A stretch of 64,000 bases of DNA, from positions 37,010-101,009 of the forward strand of contig JALGUR010000002.1 of assembly GCA_029820565.1 (NCBI GenBank), written 5' to 3'. A program made the translations under genes and the position numbers. Numbering within the stretch: position 1 is the stretch's first letter; each line of letters opens with the position of its first letter. Origin of the DNA: Candidatus Zipacnadia bacterium. GTDB lineage: Bacteria > Armatimonadota > Zipacnadia > Zipacnadales > Zipacnadaceae. The notes beneath the pieces are model-generated. The model had not been told where the DNA came from, ran no database searches, and saw only the letters and a list, made by a program, of their open reading frames with translations. Positions 1-10,248 of the stretch are shown piece by piece.

Positions 1-554
1 GCGAAGGCCCGTTTAATCCGCTCGGCCTCACGCTCGAAAAAACTACGGCCTATCAAATGTACATTCCCGCCGCAGTAATCGCCGTCTTTCAGGTGTACCA
101 CGACACGGGCGCGACCCGCATAAACCTGGTCCAGGTCTTCGGCCCGGTGCATACTGTAACATAATTCCGCGCCGGTGTCGAGGGCGGCAGCGACAAAATG
201 GTCTACCGCTTCTCCGGTTAGCAGCGGCAAATCACACATGACCACCATAAGCTGGTCTCGGGCGGCGTGGTAGGTAAATCCGGCCTGGATAGTGTCCAGG
301 AAATCATTACCGGTGGCTACCCCGTGTGGCGTGCCAACAGGTAGACATTCAATAACAGGTGAGTCGGGACTGGTAACCACCACCAGTTCATCCACCAAGT
401 TAGCCTGATTAAGAGCCGTTACTACTCGGGCTATCGTGGGCTGACCGCCCACCTCTACCAGCGCCTTGTGCGGCACGCCAACACTCTGCGCTACCGGCTC
501 GGCCCCGTCACCAGCGGCGAGAACCGCTGCCGCTACGGTATTTTCATTATTCAT
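1..554 (-). CDS. NTP transferase (MobA/GlmU-like nucleotidyltransferase), 3' part truncated by window edge
   Basis: Reverse-strand reading from ATG at 554: MNNENTVAAAVLAAGDG...PHKALVEVGGQPTIARVV...; nucleotidyltransferase N-terminal signature; runs off the window start. Confidence 0.7.
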   Translation of the reverse strand, partial: MNNENTVAAAVLAAGDGAEPVAQSVGVPHKALVEVGGQPTIARVVTALNQANLVDELVVVTSPDSPVIECLPVGTPHGVATGNDFLDTIQAGFTYHAARDQLMVVMCDLPLLTGEAVDHFVAAALDTGAELCYSMHRAEDLDQVYAGRARVVVHLKDGDYCGGNVHLIGRSFFEREAERIKRAF

Positions 555-571
555 AGGCTACTTGGCCTCCC

Positions 572-1453
572 CTAAATAATCATGTTTCCCGTATTTACCG
601 GCTTAGCGACGACAGCCTCATAGTCAGTACTAAGACTGTCGGCGCCGGCCTGGGCTGTTTTCTCATCCGCAGCCAGAGCATAAACGGCCGACCCCGACCC
701 GCTTAAGACGGCCGGGCTGTCCAAGGCCACAGTCAGCCGCTCCCGAACATCGGCTACGGCGGGCCAGTGCTGTAACACGACCCGCTCAAAACAATTGTAC
801 AAATCTTCGCCACCCACTGTCTCGCCCGCCTCAATCCGCTTCACCAGGGCGTCAGTACGCATGCCATCAGTGAGATCTTCAGCAGTCAACAGTCGGTAGG
901 CCTCAGCGGTACTGACCGGCTGCTTAGGCCAGGCAATCACAAAAACCGGTTGAGGCCGGAGTTCAGGCAACGGCCTTACTACCTCCCCCCGTCCTTTCAT
1001 CAGCACAGTACCACCCATCAAGAATAACGGCACGTCGCTGCCTATCTCCGCAGCCAGTTCGCCTAACAGTTGAGCCGATGGTCGCTGGGCCACCAGTTCG
1101 CTTAGACCCAGTAGCACAGCGGCGGCATCACTGCTGCCTCCACCTAAGCCCCGCCCTACTGGAATTCGTTTGACCAGTTCAATCTCTACGCCCGACGGCT
1201 CGCCGACTCGCGCCACAAAAACCTGGGCCGCCTGGTAACACAGATTGTCGGCAGCGGTGGGCACCGGGTAACCGGATGTACGCAGAGTTATTCCCTGGGG
1301 TGCTGGCTGCATCCTGATAGTGTCAGCCAGCGAAATGCACTGCACCACGCTGCGCAACTCGTGGTATCCGTCCTCACACTTGCCCAGCACCTCCAGGGCC
1401 AAATTGACCTTAGCAAATGCTTGCCGGGTTATGGTCTGGGATACCAATACCAC
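572..1453 (-). CDS. ispE: 4-diphosphocytidyl-2-C-methyl-D-erythritol kinase
   Basis: AFAKVNLALEVLGKCEDGYHELRSVVQ and PVGRGLGGGSSDAAAVL GHMP kinase motifs. Confidence 0.95.
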   Translation of the reverse strand: MVLVSQTITRQAFAKVNLALEVLGKCEDGYHELRSVVQCISLADTIRMQPAPQGITLRTSGYPVPTAADNLCYQAAQVFVARVGEPSGVEIELVKRIPVGRGLGGGSSDAAAVLLGLSELVAQRPSAQLLGELAAEIGSDVPLFLMGGTVLMKGRGEVVRPLPELRPQPVFVIAWPKQPVSTAEAYRLLTAEDLTDGMRTDALVKRIEAGETVGGEDLYNCFERVVLQHWPAVADVRERLTVALDSPAVLSGSGSAVYALAADEKTAQAGADSLSTDYEAVVAKPVNTGNMII

Positions 1454-1610
1454 TGGTTAGGTCTCCTTGTTTACACTGGACAGAAAGGCCCGTTAACGTG
1501 ACTATAAAAACGACCGGCCTTAGCTTCCAAGCCCCAACGTTTAGCAACCTCTTGCCAGGATTGCCTCTGCTATAGCGGCCAGCAAATGTGGCTTCGGCTG
1601 CGCCCCGGGG

Positions 1611-2204
1611 TTACCCTCTTGGCTGTTTCTCTTGTTCCCTGACCTGTATCCACAACTGATACTGGGGGTTTCCTCCGCCGCCTTCACGTTCCAGCACATT
1701 CTTCTTTATGAGCCACGAGTGAATAGCAAAACCCAGCCACACGACGCACGCGCTCCCGAATAATAGCCAGGCGCCTGCGGCAGTGTCGGGCTTGGATTGT
1801 AGAAAGTACACGCAGCCGGCCAGATTCGCCAATAGCAGTATGTGAAACGACGCAAATTCAACGCCCAACACGCCGAAAGGAACAGCGTAGGGCTGCCGGG
1901 TAACCCCGCGAAGAACTGCCAGTCGCGACTCCCAACCCAAATTATCAATCTCGTCCTCCAGAAAGACCCGTATGTAGCCAGCGATACGCCATATGACGCA
2001 CCGCTTATCCCATATGTAATAGAAGATGAGCGGCAAAACCAGAAAAGCTGCGAGAAATACCAAACCGTTCTCCGATGAGAAACCCTGGCCTACTATTACG
2101 CCCTCGGCCGCCAGCATGAGCGCATAGACCTCACTAATCACCCTATCCTGTTGGAGTGCTTCCGATCGGAGGGTGTCGTACTCGGCTCGTTGTGCTTCAT
2201 CCAT
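1611..2204 (-). CDS. Hypothetical membrane protein with several hydrophobic segments
   Basis: 197 aa ORF with hydrophobic segments (VFLAAFLVLPLIFYYIW, LLLANLAGCVYFL, WLLFGSACVVWLGFAI). Confidence 0.6.
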   Translation of the reverse strand: MDEAQRAEYDTLRSEALQQDRVISEVYALMLAAEGVIVGQGFSSENGLVFLAAFLVLPLIFYYIWDKRCVIWRIAGYIRVFLEDEIDNLGWESRLAVLRGVTRQPYAVPFGVLGVEFASFHILLLANLAGCVYFLQSKPDTAAGAWLLFGSACVVWLGFAIHSWLIKKNVLEREGGGGNPQYQLWIQVREQEKQPRG

Positions 2205-2286
2205 TTTGCATCACCTTCTTACACTATGTCTAACTCTCACTCCTCGCACTAATCCTTGCGAACCATATTTTACAGCATAAAGCAGG

Positions 2287-3126
2287 TCAAACCGCGTGCA
2301 GCGCGTTGCCGAGTCGGACGAATTCGTCAAAATCCAGAGTCTCGCCCCGCCGCTGGCCATCCAGGCCAGCCGTGGCCAAGATTGCGTCGGCTTGTCTATC
2401 AGTCAGCCCTAAATCACGGGCACCTCTCAGCGAGTTGCGTAGCGTCTTGCGGCGGTGGGCGAACCCGCCGCGTACCGCAGCGAAGAAAGTTGTCGGGCTG
2501 GTCACCTGCTCAGGTGGCTGGTCTCGGGCTACTATGCTCAAGGTCATTGAGTCCACGGCCGGCTGCGGCCAGAAAGCGCCAGCCGGTAGAATGCCAACCT
2601 GACTCACCTGGGCCGCGTAATACTGGCAAAACAGGGTCAAGGGCCCGTATTCCTTAGTGCCGGGTTCAGCCTGCAGCCGCTCGGCTACTTCATACTGCAC
2701 CGTGATGACCAGTCCCGCAAAACCCGGCCTGCTCTCAAGCAACTTAGCCAGAATAGGCGAGGTGATATAGTACGGTAGATTGCCAACTGCTATTGTACCA
2801 GACTCGGCGGGGACGTAGTCCGCCTCTAAGAAATCTTCTTCCCTAATCGTCACATTAGATAAGTCCGAGAACAACCAGCGCAGCGCTGCCGCCAGGGTCA
2901 CGTCAATCTCATAGGCGGTTATCTCACAGTCGGTCTCGGCCAGAGGTACCGTCAAGGCGCCCAGTCCCGCGCCAATTTCCACGACATATCGAGGCGAGGA
3001 CCTCGTCACTTCCCCCACGACCCGACTCGCCGCACCTGCGTCCATCAGAAAGTTCTGGCCCAGGGACTTACGAGGCCTAAAATCAAACTGCCGCCTCAGC
3101 CACCGTGTCCTACGCCTTAGCGGCAT
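2287..3126 (-). CDS. rsmA: 16S rRNA (adenine1518-N6/adenine1519-N6)-dimethyltransferase
   Basis: RPRKSLGQNFLMDAGAASRVV, VVEIGAGLGALT, GNLPYYITSPIL motifs; start placed at MPLRRRTRW rather than the longer ORF start. Confidence 0.95.
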   Translation of the reverse strand: MPLRRRTRWLRRQFDFRPRKSLGQNFLMDAGAASRVVGEVTRSSPRYVVEIGAGLGALTVPLAETDCEITAYEIDVTLAAALRWLFSDLSNVTIREEDFLEADYVPAESGTIAVGNLPYYITSPILAKLLESRPGFAGLVITVQYEVAERLQAEPGTKEYGPLTLFCQYYAAQVSQVGILPAGAFWPQPAVDSMTLSIVARDQPPEQVTSPTTFFAAVRGGFAHRRKTLRNSLRGARDLGLTDRQADAILATAGLDGQRRGETLDFDEFVRLGNALHAV

Positions 3127-3292
3127 CTGGCGGATGTCAACTGGCCTGGGTTCGTTGTGTGCCACCGTTACGCACAGTTTATACGAACCCGGCGAGGTTG
3201 TCAACCCTGAGCACGTCGGGGAGGATTGCCCACTGGTGAGGGGAAAAGAGGACAGTAACGGCAGCAACCACAGCAATGGCAAGGGAGTACTG

Positions 3293-4927
3293 ATGAGTTT
3301 GTCATCAGACTACAGTCCCAGTCATCAGCGTTACCTACTGGCCCTGTTGATCCTGGGGCTGCTGGCCTCTGGTATAGGAATACTGGCTGGCGGGCGCGAG
3401 CCGCACTTGCAGACCTATGACGCCGGCAACTACATAGAAGTAGCCCGTAATATCCTGGCCGGGCGAGGATTCAGCAGTCAGGTAGTGAGCAATTTCTACC
3501 AGCGCTACCCCCAGGTGCAGCATCCTGAGGACCGGCGGGCATCGTCATGGTCGCTGGTATTGGCTGGTAGCCTGTGGCTATGGGCAGAGAGCGCCTTTGC
3601 CGCCCAATTACCTAACTTACTGTTGGGTCTGCTCATTGTCCCGCTGATGGTCTACTTTTTGGGTAGGGCTTGGCGCTTGACGCCAGTGGCCGCCTTCGGT
3701 GGAGCGGTTCTGCTGATGGGCTGGCCCCATTGGTTGCAAGCGTCCTTTACTGCTCAGGCCGATGTACTGTTCAGTTGCCTAACCATCCTGATACTGCTTG
3801 CTATTGCGCGCAGCCACCAGTCGCCTACGCGTCCAGACTTCGGCAACGGCGCACACATTGCCTGGATACTGGTAGCGGGCGCACTGGTAGGCCTGGCCTA
3901 TACTGTCAAGCCGGCTGCACTGCTGCTTATGCCACCGGTGGCCGTCTGCTACTGGCTACGGTTGCGCTCAGTACCGGTCCGCTTACGTATTCGGTGGTTG
4001 GGGACAGGCTTGATCGCCGCGATACTGGTGGCCGCACCCATGTTGGTTCGCAACTATCTTACCTTCGGCAATCCGGTTTATTCCACTAACCTCCATACCG
4101 CCGGACACATCGGTTTTGACGACACGGGCCAGGCGCTAATGCGCGTCTACTGGGATGAACAACTTCCCTCCTTAGCCGGGGCGATTCGCACCTACGGTGT
4201 CAGTGGCTTAGCAGTAAAGGCGGGCCGGCAGTTGGTAGCAGCCGGGGGCAGTATCTTTGGCGGCGTGGGAATATTTTTCATAGTGCCTGCTGTGCTACTG
4301 CTGACGCAGCGCAGGGGTTATCCTTGGCTGCGGACAGGGTGGTTGGCCTTAGGGGCATGGGTTATAGAATTGGCTGTGGTATGGGCGATTTGGCCCCGCT
4401 TGCTGCTGCCCTTTATGCCCGTGGTTACCTTGACGGCCGCCGCCGGCGGGTTAGGTTTAGCGCAGCGGTTTGTCCGCCGCCGGCACACAGTCATTCTGCT
4501 TATGAGCGTTGTGGGACTCGTGACAGCAACAGGTGTAGGGGGATATTGCTGGTGGAGTCACCGGCAGCAGCCCGAGGTCGCTATCAGCAAGGCGTATGCC
4601 CAGGCCGCGACCTGGATAAGAGATAACTTGCCAGCCAATACGACAATAATGTCGCATCGTCCATATCTAATACGATTTCATAGTGACCATCGGGTGGTCC
4701 AGATTCCATTTGACCGGCGCAAGAAGATAGAGGAGGTCATAGACCACTATAGGGTCGGAGCGCTGATAGTGCAGCAATTGCGCCCTACGCAACGGTGGGC
4801 TCAACAGTTGCCCCGAGGCGAGATAATCCGGATTGCCCACCGGCGGGGTTGGCCGGTTGTCTACGAGGGGGGCGAGGTGCGCGTCTACGCCGAAATTGAA
4901 CACCACTATCGGGAAGAAACATTCTGA
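3293..4927 (+). CDS. Glycosyltransferase family 39-like (ArnT/PMT-type) membrane protein
   Basis: Multi-TM protein with DAGNYIEVARNILAGRGFS N-terminal loop typical of GT39-like proteins; ATG at 3293 after upstream in-frame extension. Confidence 0.75.
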   Translation: MSLSSDYSPSHQRYLLALLILGLLASGIGILAGGREPHLQTYDAGNYIEVARNILAGRGFSSQVVSNFYQRYPQVQHPEDRRASSWSLVLAGSLWLWAESAFAAQLPNLLLGLLIVPLMVYFLGRAWRLTPVAAFGGAVLLMGWPHWLQASFTAQADVLFSCLTILILLAIARSHQSPTRPDFGNGAHIAWILVAGALVGLAYTVKPAALLLMPPVAVCYWLRLRSVPVRLRIRWLGTGLIAAILVAAPMLVRNYLTFGNPVYSTNLHTAGHIGFDDTGQALMRVYWDEQLPSLAGAIRTYGVSGLAVKAGRQLVAAGGSIFGGVGIFFIVPAVLLLTQRRGYPWLRTGWLALGAWVIELAVVWAIWPRLLLPFMPVVTLTAAAGGLGLAQRFVRRRHTVILLMSVVGLVTATGVGGYCWWSHRQQPEVAISKAYAQAATWIRDNLPANTTIMSHRPYLIRFHSDHRVVQIPFDRRKKIEEVIDHYRVGALIVQQLRPTQRWAQQLPRGEIIRIAHRRGWPVVYEGGEVRVYAEIEHHYREETF

Positions 4928-4938
4928 TTGTTCGGGCC

Positions 4939-5565
4939 TTAATACCAGAACGCCACGGCATAAGGATATACCTGCTGAAGAAGTCCTATCAGTCTCTCCC
5001 GCGCCTGGGCCAAGTCGTCTTCAGTCAGTGTGCTAAGACTGATGACCAGTCCGCCGGCTCCGGGAGGGCCGGTGGCTACTTTCCACCCCTGCTCGGCCCA
5101 GTCACCAGTGGTACCCCCAGGATGGCAGAAAGTGAACATAGCCAGCAACTCGACCTCATTTTTGCGCACTCGCAGCAGCCGGGCGTGCAGCGGCTCGGAG
5201 GTAGGCGAGTCAGGTGGGGCCGGTATCTGAACTTGCTCATCGGTAATTGTATGCCAGCCCTGGGCCTGATAGCACCCGGCTGGGGAGTGAATACTACGCC
5301 AGTCAGATGCGTATATCAGGCTTAGTTTGATAGCACTATCGCCAGTGACATACCGCCGCTCGGCCATCGCGTCAGCCTCTAAGAACCGGAACACACTCTG
5401 ATCTGTGGGTAACTGCTTGCCCTGGTAGGACCCAAGTTTCAGGGGCACGGCGGCGAAGTCAGGGGCAAATTGGGCCGGAGACTTGCGGGTAAAGTGGACT
5501 ATCTGGGCGGCAGCGGCCCCTATTAGTATTAGTGCCAATGCTGCTAAATGTCGTCGCGAAGCTGC
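4939..5565 (-). CDS. EpsI-like exosortase-associated protein (DUF3485-type)
   Basis: SLIYASDWRSIHSPAGCYQAQGWHTI, ...ELLAMFTFCHPGG... resembles the EpsI domain; located immediately downstream of exosortase; likely TTG start overlapping the exosortase end. Confidence 0.7.
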   Translation of the reverse strand, partial: AASRRHLAALALILIGAAAAQIVHFTRKSPAQFAPDFAAVPLKLGSYQGKQLPTDQSVFRFLEADAMAERRYVTGDSAIKLSLIYASDWRSIHSPAGCYQAQGWHTITDEQVQIPAPPDSPTSEPLHARLLRVRKNEVELLAMFTFCHPGGTTGDWAEQGWKVATGPPGAGGLVISLSTLTEDDLAQARERLIGLLQQVYPYAVAFWY

Positions 5566-6446
5566 CAACAGCCCAACCCCCTCGCTACTAAAAAAAGACC
5601 CGCAAAGCCAATCAGGAACACCAGAATCCCCGAGACGCTGTGGAAGAAGCCTTCGGCCGCCTTGGGGCCCACAGTCTGGCCCAGCACCAAAGTGACGAAT
5701 ATGCGGCTGGCATTGGCCAGGAGCGCTACGGGCACCGAGGTCAGGAACAGAACAATCTTCTTGCCAAGTGGCGCTACCACCAGATAACTCAACAGAGCCG
5801 CCAGAGCCGACATAGCAATGGAAGACTTCAGCCCACTGCACGCAATAGCCACTTCAAAGGTGTAGACGGGGGTATGTATCGTAGTGCCCTCAATAATTGT
5901 ATCCATTCCGATGCCATAAGCCAACCAGCCGGCCAGGTTAGCGCCCAGCAACTGGAGCGGCTGGGCAAACTGGTCAACCAATAACCGAGCCAGCGGCACC
6001 ATGAACATTAAGAAGCCTATGGGGAAGGCCGCCGCACGAGCCGTAGGCCAGCCCCACAACCAAATCACCAGGCCGAATATGGTAACCACCAACGCAAAAC
6101 CCGAGGGGAAATGGACGTCAAGCCAGGTAGCCAACAAATGGAGCAGCAGCGCTGCGGCTACCACCGGTGGACCCCAGCGAAAATCTCGCCGAGGCAAATC
6201 TCGCAGGCGTTTGCTTTGTCGGCATATCAAGTAGACGCTAATCAGGGGGATGAGAAAGCCGTGGCCGTAGTACTCACTTTTGTACCAGCGCTGGCCCATC
6301 CAGATAAGCAGTTGCCCATAGGCAAGCAGCAGGCCGACTACCAACGCTCCTATCAGCCAGGTCGGCGGGTGCTGAGCCGGGCCGGTTTCTGCCTCCTGAC
6401 TACTCGGGGGACTGGACATAGAGTCATATATAGGTGGCTGAGTCAT
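5544..6446 (-). CDS. Exosortase/archaeosortase family transpeptidase
   Basis: Multi-TM protein with candidate catalytic Cys (VAIACSGLKSS), Arg (ANASRIFVT) and His (GFFHSVSGILVF) in the exosortase order. Confidence 0.88.
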   Translation of the reverse strand: MTQPPIYDSMSSPPSSQEAETGPAQHPPTWLIGALVVGLLLAYGQLLIWMGQRWYKSEYYGHGFLIPLISVYLICRQSKRLRDLPRRDFRWGPPVVAAALLLHLLATWLDVHFPSGFALVVTIFGLVIWLWGWPTARAAAFPIGFLMFMVPLARLLVDQFAQPLQLLGANLAGWLAYGIGMDTIIEGTTIHTPVYTFEVAIACSGLKSSIAMSALAALLSYLVVAPLGKKIVLFLTSVPVALLANASRIFVTLVLGQTVGPKAAEGFFHSVSGILVFLIGFAGLFLVARGLGCWQLRDDI

Positions 6447-6459
6447 TCCATTAAAGGGC

Positions 6460-7020
6460 TCAGGTACGGCGCTTACGCTTGTGAGTGCTGATCTTGCGCC
6501 GCAGACGGATAAAACCTCCGCGAATCAAATACACGACCGCCCCCGCGCCGGCGCCTATTATGACTAAAAGCAACACCGACGCTATACTCCCGCTCATCTG
6601 CACAATTTGCCCAAAGAAGTAGGCTATTGAGTGTCCTACGGTCTGCAGGGCTAAGACCACTCGCCCAACGAACGAAGCGGGGACAGGTTGGCCCGAGACG
6701 CTGCGGTGGGCTAAGCCAGTGATAATCATGTTGACCAGGCTACCCGCCACTAAAGTTACTACCACGCCTACAGCGCCAAATTGAGCCATCTCCTTGTAGT
6801 TCAGTTTGCGACCGTGGGACTTGCGCCGCACCCGGCGACTGCTGGACCAATCTGCGCCACAATAGGGACAGATCGCCGTAGTAATGGGGATCTGGTGACC
6901 ACAAAAGCAGGTGCGGTACTGCTTGCGGCCACACTGCGGACAGCGCGCTGCCCCTTGTAGAGGGGCAGCGCATCGGTAACACTTATCAGCCACTAACTTA
7001 TCGGTATCGGCGGTGTCCAC
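6460..7020 (-). CDS. Double zinc-ribbon membrane protein
   Basis: CYRCAAPLQGAARCPQCGRKQYRTCFCGHQIPITTAICPYCGADW followed by TM segments. Confidence 0.65.
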   Translation of the reverse strand: MDTADTDKLVADKCYRCAAPLQGAARCPQCGRKQYRTCFCGHQIPITTAICPYCGADWSSSRRVRRKSHGRKLNYKEMAQFGAVGVVVTLVAGSLVNMIITGLAHRSVSGQPVPASFVGRVVLALQTVGHSIAYFFGQIVQMSGSIASVLLLVIIGAGAGAVVYLIRGGFIRLRRKISTHKRKRRT

Positions 7021-7044
7021 TGTTAACCAGTTGATGGTGGAGCG

Positions 7045-8700
7045 TTATTCGGTGGGCATACTGGACGCCCTCGCTACTTTATGGTACAAAATCCACGAGC
7101 CATCTCCTAACCGCTCGTGTACTACAAAACCATGGAAGGGGGGTATGTCTCGTACTAAGGCCTGCCGCCAGGCCTCGACCCACTGTCCGGTGCGCTCAGT
7201 GGCCTGGGTCCGTGAGACAGTGGGAGTCAGCAGCAACCATTGGATTTGGCCGACGGCTTGTTGCATCCGAGCCAAATCCTCAACTGTGTGGGGCAGCCAG
7301 ATAGCCGGGACATCAGCATGCCAGGCCATCAGCCAAGGAATATCAGTAATAATGGGGCCGGCTTCGGCCAGGTCGGCTGCCTCCTTACTCCACCTTTGCA
7401 GAGTCTGCTGGGTAGGCTCCTCGCCCGGTCGGTCTCGCCTGGTCAACGACAAGGCCAAGGGAAAGGCCTGTAATATTAGCAGAGCGGCTATGGCCACGGC
7501 GGTGTAGCGTGTCTGCTCGCGGGGACCCATATCGGCAACAAGGGGCCGAAATATGCGGAAGTAACAGCCCGAAGCAATTACTATGACCACTGGCGCCAGC
7601 GGGTACAATAACCGCGCCGACGGCAATACTACCACCAGCGCCGCAAATACCATACCATAGATACCATATATTAGATAGCGAACTCGCTCAAAGTTTCTGG
7701 ACCCCAGGGGCACCAGAATAGCCACGAGGAACAACGATGTTATGTAATAACCACCAAGGGCAGCCAGAATCGGATACAAACTGGCCATCCCGGCGCGCGC
7801 TTTTTCATATACCTCCATCGGATGGAGAATAATATAGGTAGGCAGAGTAGTCAGGTGCTCAGGGAAGGAGCGATACAGAGTGTTGCCCGGATGGGTGCGC
7901 GTATCCATCGTGGTTTCGTACCAACGCCAGGTAAAAAAGGGATTGCCACTAACTACATACATCCGGTAGCACCACGGAGCAATGACTATGAAGAATACGA
8001 TTATGAAGATTAGCACCATTCGGCTGCGCTGGCGCCGTGGAGTGCTGAAGTATACATATATTAGCACGGGGATGATGGCCACTGTCCAGACGTACTTGGT
8101 AAGATAGACAAGACCAACGAGAGCTGCACTACCCGCGACCAGCGGCACACGGTGCTGCTGGCTTTGGCCATATTGGTATAGCACCATAATCAAGCCGGTA
8201 ACCAGCAGACTTAACAGGTTCACCTCTAACCCAGAGGTGCTATAACCAATTGTGGACACACCGACGACAAACAGGCCGCTGGCCAGCCATGCAGTGCGGT
8301 AGTCAAAGAACCACGTAGCGAGTATGAATATCAAGGGTACAGTCAACAGAAACGCCGTTCCACAGGCCAACGCCGCCGCCCGCTGGGTGGGGCCGACCAT
8401 GCGCATAAACAATGAAATTATCCAGGGGTGCAGGGGCGGATAAGTCAGATCCGGGTGCCGCGTGACGCGCAGACTCCGCGTCAGGCTCAGTGGCTTAACA
8501 AAGTTGGTGGTGAAGCCTTGGCCGGTGGCGAGATTGCGCGCTATTTGAGCGTAGTCCAAAGCGTTAGGGTCAGTAAGGCCCTTGAAATTGCCCGCCATAT
8601 ACACAAGGTACAAAAATACCAAGGCCAGTGCCATCAGCAGGTATATCCCAACTTGACGGGCTCGTGCCTGCCAACTATATGGCATCGGCATCGCGCTCAT
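7045..8700 (-). CDS. Glycosyltransferase family 39-like membrane protein
   Basis: Multi-TM, LDYAQIARNLATGQGFTTNF..HPDLTYPPLHPWI motif. Confidence 0.75.
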   Translation of the reverse strand: MSAMPMPYSWQARARQVGIYLLMALALVFLYLVYMAGNFKGLTDPNALDYAQIARNLATGQGFTTNFVKPLSLTRSLRVTRHPDLTYPPLHPWIISLFMRMVGPTQRAAALACGTAFLLTVPLIFILATWFFDYRTAWLASGLFVVGVSTIGYSTSGLEVNLLSLLVTGLIMVLYQYGQSQQHRVPLVAGSAALVGLVYLTKYVWTVAIIPVLIYVYFSTPRRQRSRMVLIFIIVFFIVIAPWCYRMYVVSGNPFFTWRWYETTMDTRTHPGNTLYRSFPEHLTTLPTYIILHPMEVYEKARAGMASLYPILAALGGYYITSLFLVAILVPLGSRNFERVRYLIYGIYGMVFAALVVVLPSARLLYPLAPVVIVIASGCYFRIFRPLVADMGPREQTRYTAVAIAALLILQAFPLALSLTRRDRPGEEPTQQTLQRWSKEAADLAEAGPIITDIPWLMAWHADVPAIWLPHTVEDLARMQQAVGQIQWLLLTPTVSRTQATERTGQWVEAWRQALVRDIPPFHGFVVHERLGDGSWILYHKVARASSMPTE

Positions 8701-8791
8701 ATCCAGTCATCCTAACAACACTACAGTCTAAACTTCGCTGCCAATTGTAGCATGCTTTGCCTTCACATACAACTGCAAACACTATCCACCA

Positions 8792-8838
8792 ACAAAAAGG
8801 CCCCACCGCCGCGTTGGTCTGGGCCGGCGGTGTGACCC
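8792..8838 (-). terminator. Candidate rho-independent terminator downstream of spoVS
   Basis: On the minus strand CACCGCCG...CGGCGGTG hairpin followed by GGGGCCTTTTTG. Confidence 0.5.
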
Positions 8839-8966
8839 GGTTATCGGTCAAGGGGACTGATAATCATTATCTGACCACCAACTGCCTGGACTATGGCGAC
8901 AAAAAGCCCGTGTTATATGGCCATAGGTGAGACATGTTAGCAGTTTATCAAGGGGTAGATAGGCAA

Positions 8967-9227
8967 CTACCGAGGCTCGACAAATAGTTTAATAGCCGTC
9001 CTTTCATTGCCATTGATTTCCACATCTACGAAGGCGGGGTAGCACAACAAATCAATTCCCGCCGGGGCCAAGAACCCTCGGGCAATAGCAATAGCCTTGA
9101 CCGCTTGATTCAGCGCCCCAGCGCCGATAGTCTGCAATTCCGCCTTGCCCTGCTCCCGGATAGTCCCGGCCAACGCTCCAGCTACCTTGTTAGGATCTGA
9201 CTTGGAACCTACCCTCAGAACGCTCAC
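8967..9227 (-). CDS. spoVS: Stage V sporulation protein S
   Basis: MSVLRVGSKSDPNKVAGALAGTIREQGKAELQTIGAGALNQAVKAIAIARGFLAPAGIDL highly characteristic. Confidence 0.95.
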   Translation of the reverse strand: MSVLRVGSKSDPNKVAGALAGTIREQGKAELQTIGAGALNQAVKAIAIARGFLAPAGIDLLCYPAFVDVEINGNERTAIKLFVEPR

Positions 9228-9405
9228 TGTTGCTGCCCCCTTGCCGGGGAAGCCAATTACCTCCGGCCATCTGGGGCGCGGAGTTTGCCTCCCTTGCTAT
9301 GCTTCGTGAATGGTTGCCGTTGTGCTCTAACTTTGTGTTATTGTTCAGTTCGCAATGTAGATTTGCTTAGGGGAGATACGATAATAGTGCCAAATGTTAC
9401 TATAT

Positions 9406-10206
9406 TTAGCCGCCCGGAGGGGGCTCGTAAAACGACGCGACTCGTAATATATCTTCGGCCAGCCCCGTTTTCACATTACATTTTACCACGACTGCCGATA
9501 ATATACAAGGGCCTTGGGCCGGGACCTTGAAGCGGGCCGGCAATCCAGTAACAAAATGCTCTAAGGGCCCCCGACTATCCACTCCAATCACACCATCAGT
9601 TAGCCCCGTCATTCCGCAGTCAGTTATGAATGCCGTACCCCCGGCCAGCACTTGCTCATCGGCAGTCGGCACATGAGTGTGAGTACCAAGCACGGCCGCC
9701 ACCTGTCCATCACAGAACAAGGCAAAGGCTTTCTTTTCCGAAGTCGCCTCGGCGTGGAAATCTATAATAATGACATCGGCTTGGTTGCTTAACTGTTCTA
9801 TTTCTTCCTCGCCCCGGCGGAACGGGCAATCCACCGGCGACATAAACACCCGGCCCAGCAGATTTATCACGCCGACTCGGACGCCGTTGGCGGCGGTATA
9901 AGCGCCCGCGCCGTGGCCGGGTACACCGGGTGGATAGTTGGCCGGCCGCAATATCCGTTGGTCTTCTTCTAACAATTCATAGACTTCCTTCTGAGCCCAG
10001 ATATGATTGCCAGAAGTCAAACAGTTAGCTCCGGCATCAAGCAGTTCCGCCGCCGTCTCTCGGGTCAGCCCATATCCCCCGGCGGCGTTTTCAGCATTAA
10101 CGATAGTGAAATCTGCGGAATATTGTTCAATAAGATCAGCCAGTAGGTTACCAACTGCCCGGCGTCCTGGTCGTCCTACTACATCTCCGACGAATAATAT
10201 ATTCAA
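9406..10206 (-). CDS. TIGR00282/YmdB-family metallophosphoesterase
   Basis: MNILFVGDVVGRPGRRAV, NAENAAGGYGLT, SGNHIWAQKE, GTHTHVPTADE motifs. Confidence 0.93.
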   Translation of the reverse strand: MNILFVGDVVGRPGRRAVGNLLADLIEQYSADFTIVNAENAAGGYGLTRETAAELLDAGANCLTSGNHIWAQKEVYELLEEDQRILRPANYPPGVPGHGAGAYTAANGVRVGVINLLGRVFMSPVDCPFRRGEEEIEQLSNQADVIIIDFHAEATSEKKAFALFCDGQVAAVLGTHTHVPTADEQVLAGGTAFITDCGMTGLTDGVIGVDSRGPLEHFVTGLPARFKVPAQGPCILSAVVVKCNVKTGLAEDILRVASFYEPPPGG

Positions 10207-10248
10207 CTCAGATGCTCCCGGCGGGGCTCTTCAGTATTGTAGTTGGAT

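Noticed and set aside
5544-5841. Long N-terminal extension of the EpsI-like ORF (ORF track start 5841)
   Set aside because: It overlaps the conserved exosortase C-terminus in another frame; a start near 5565 is more likely.
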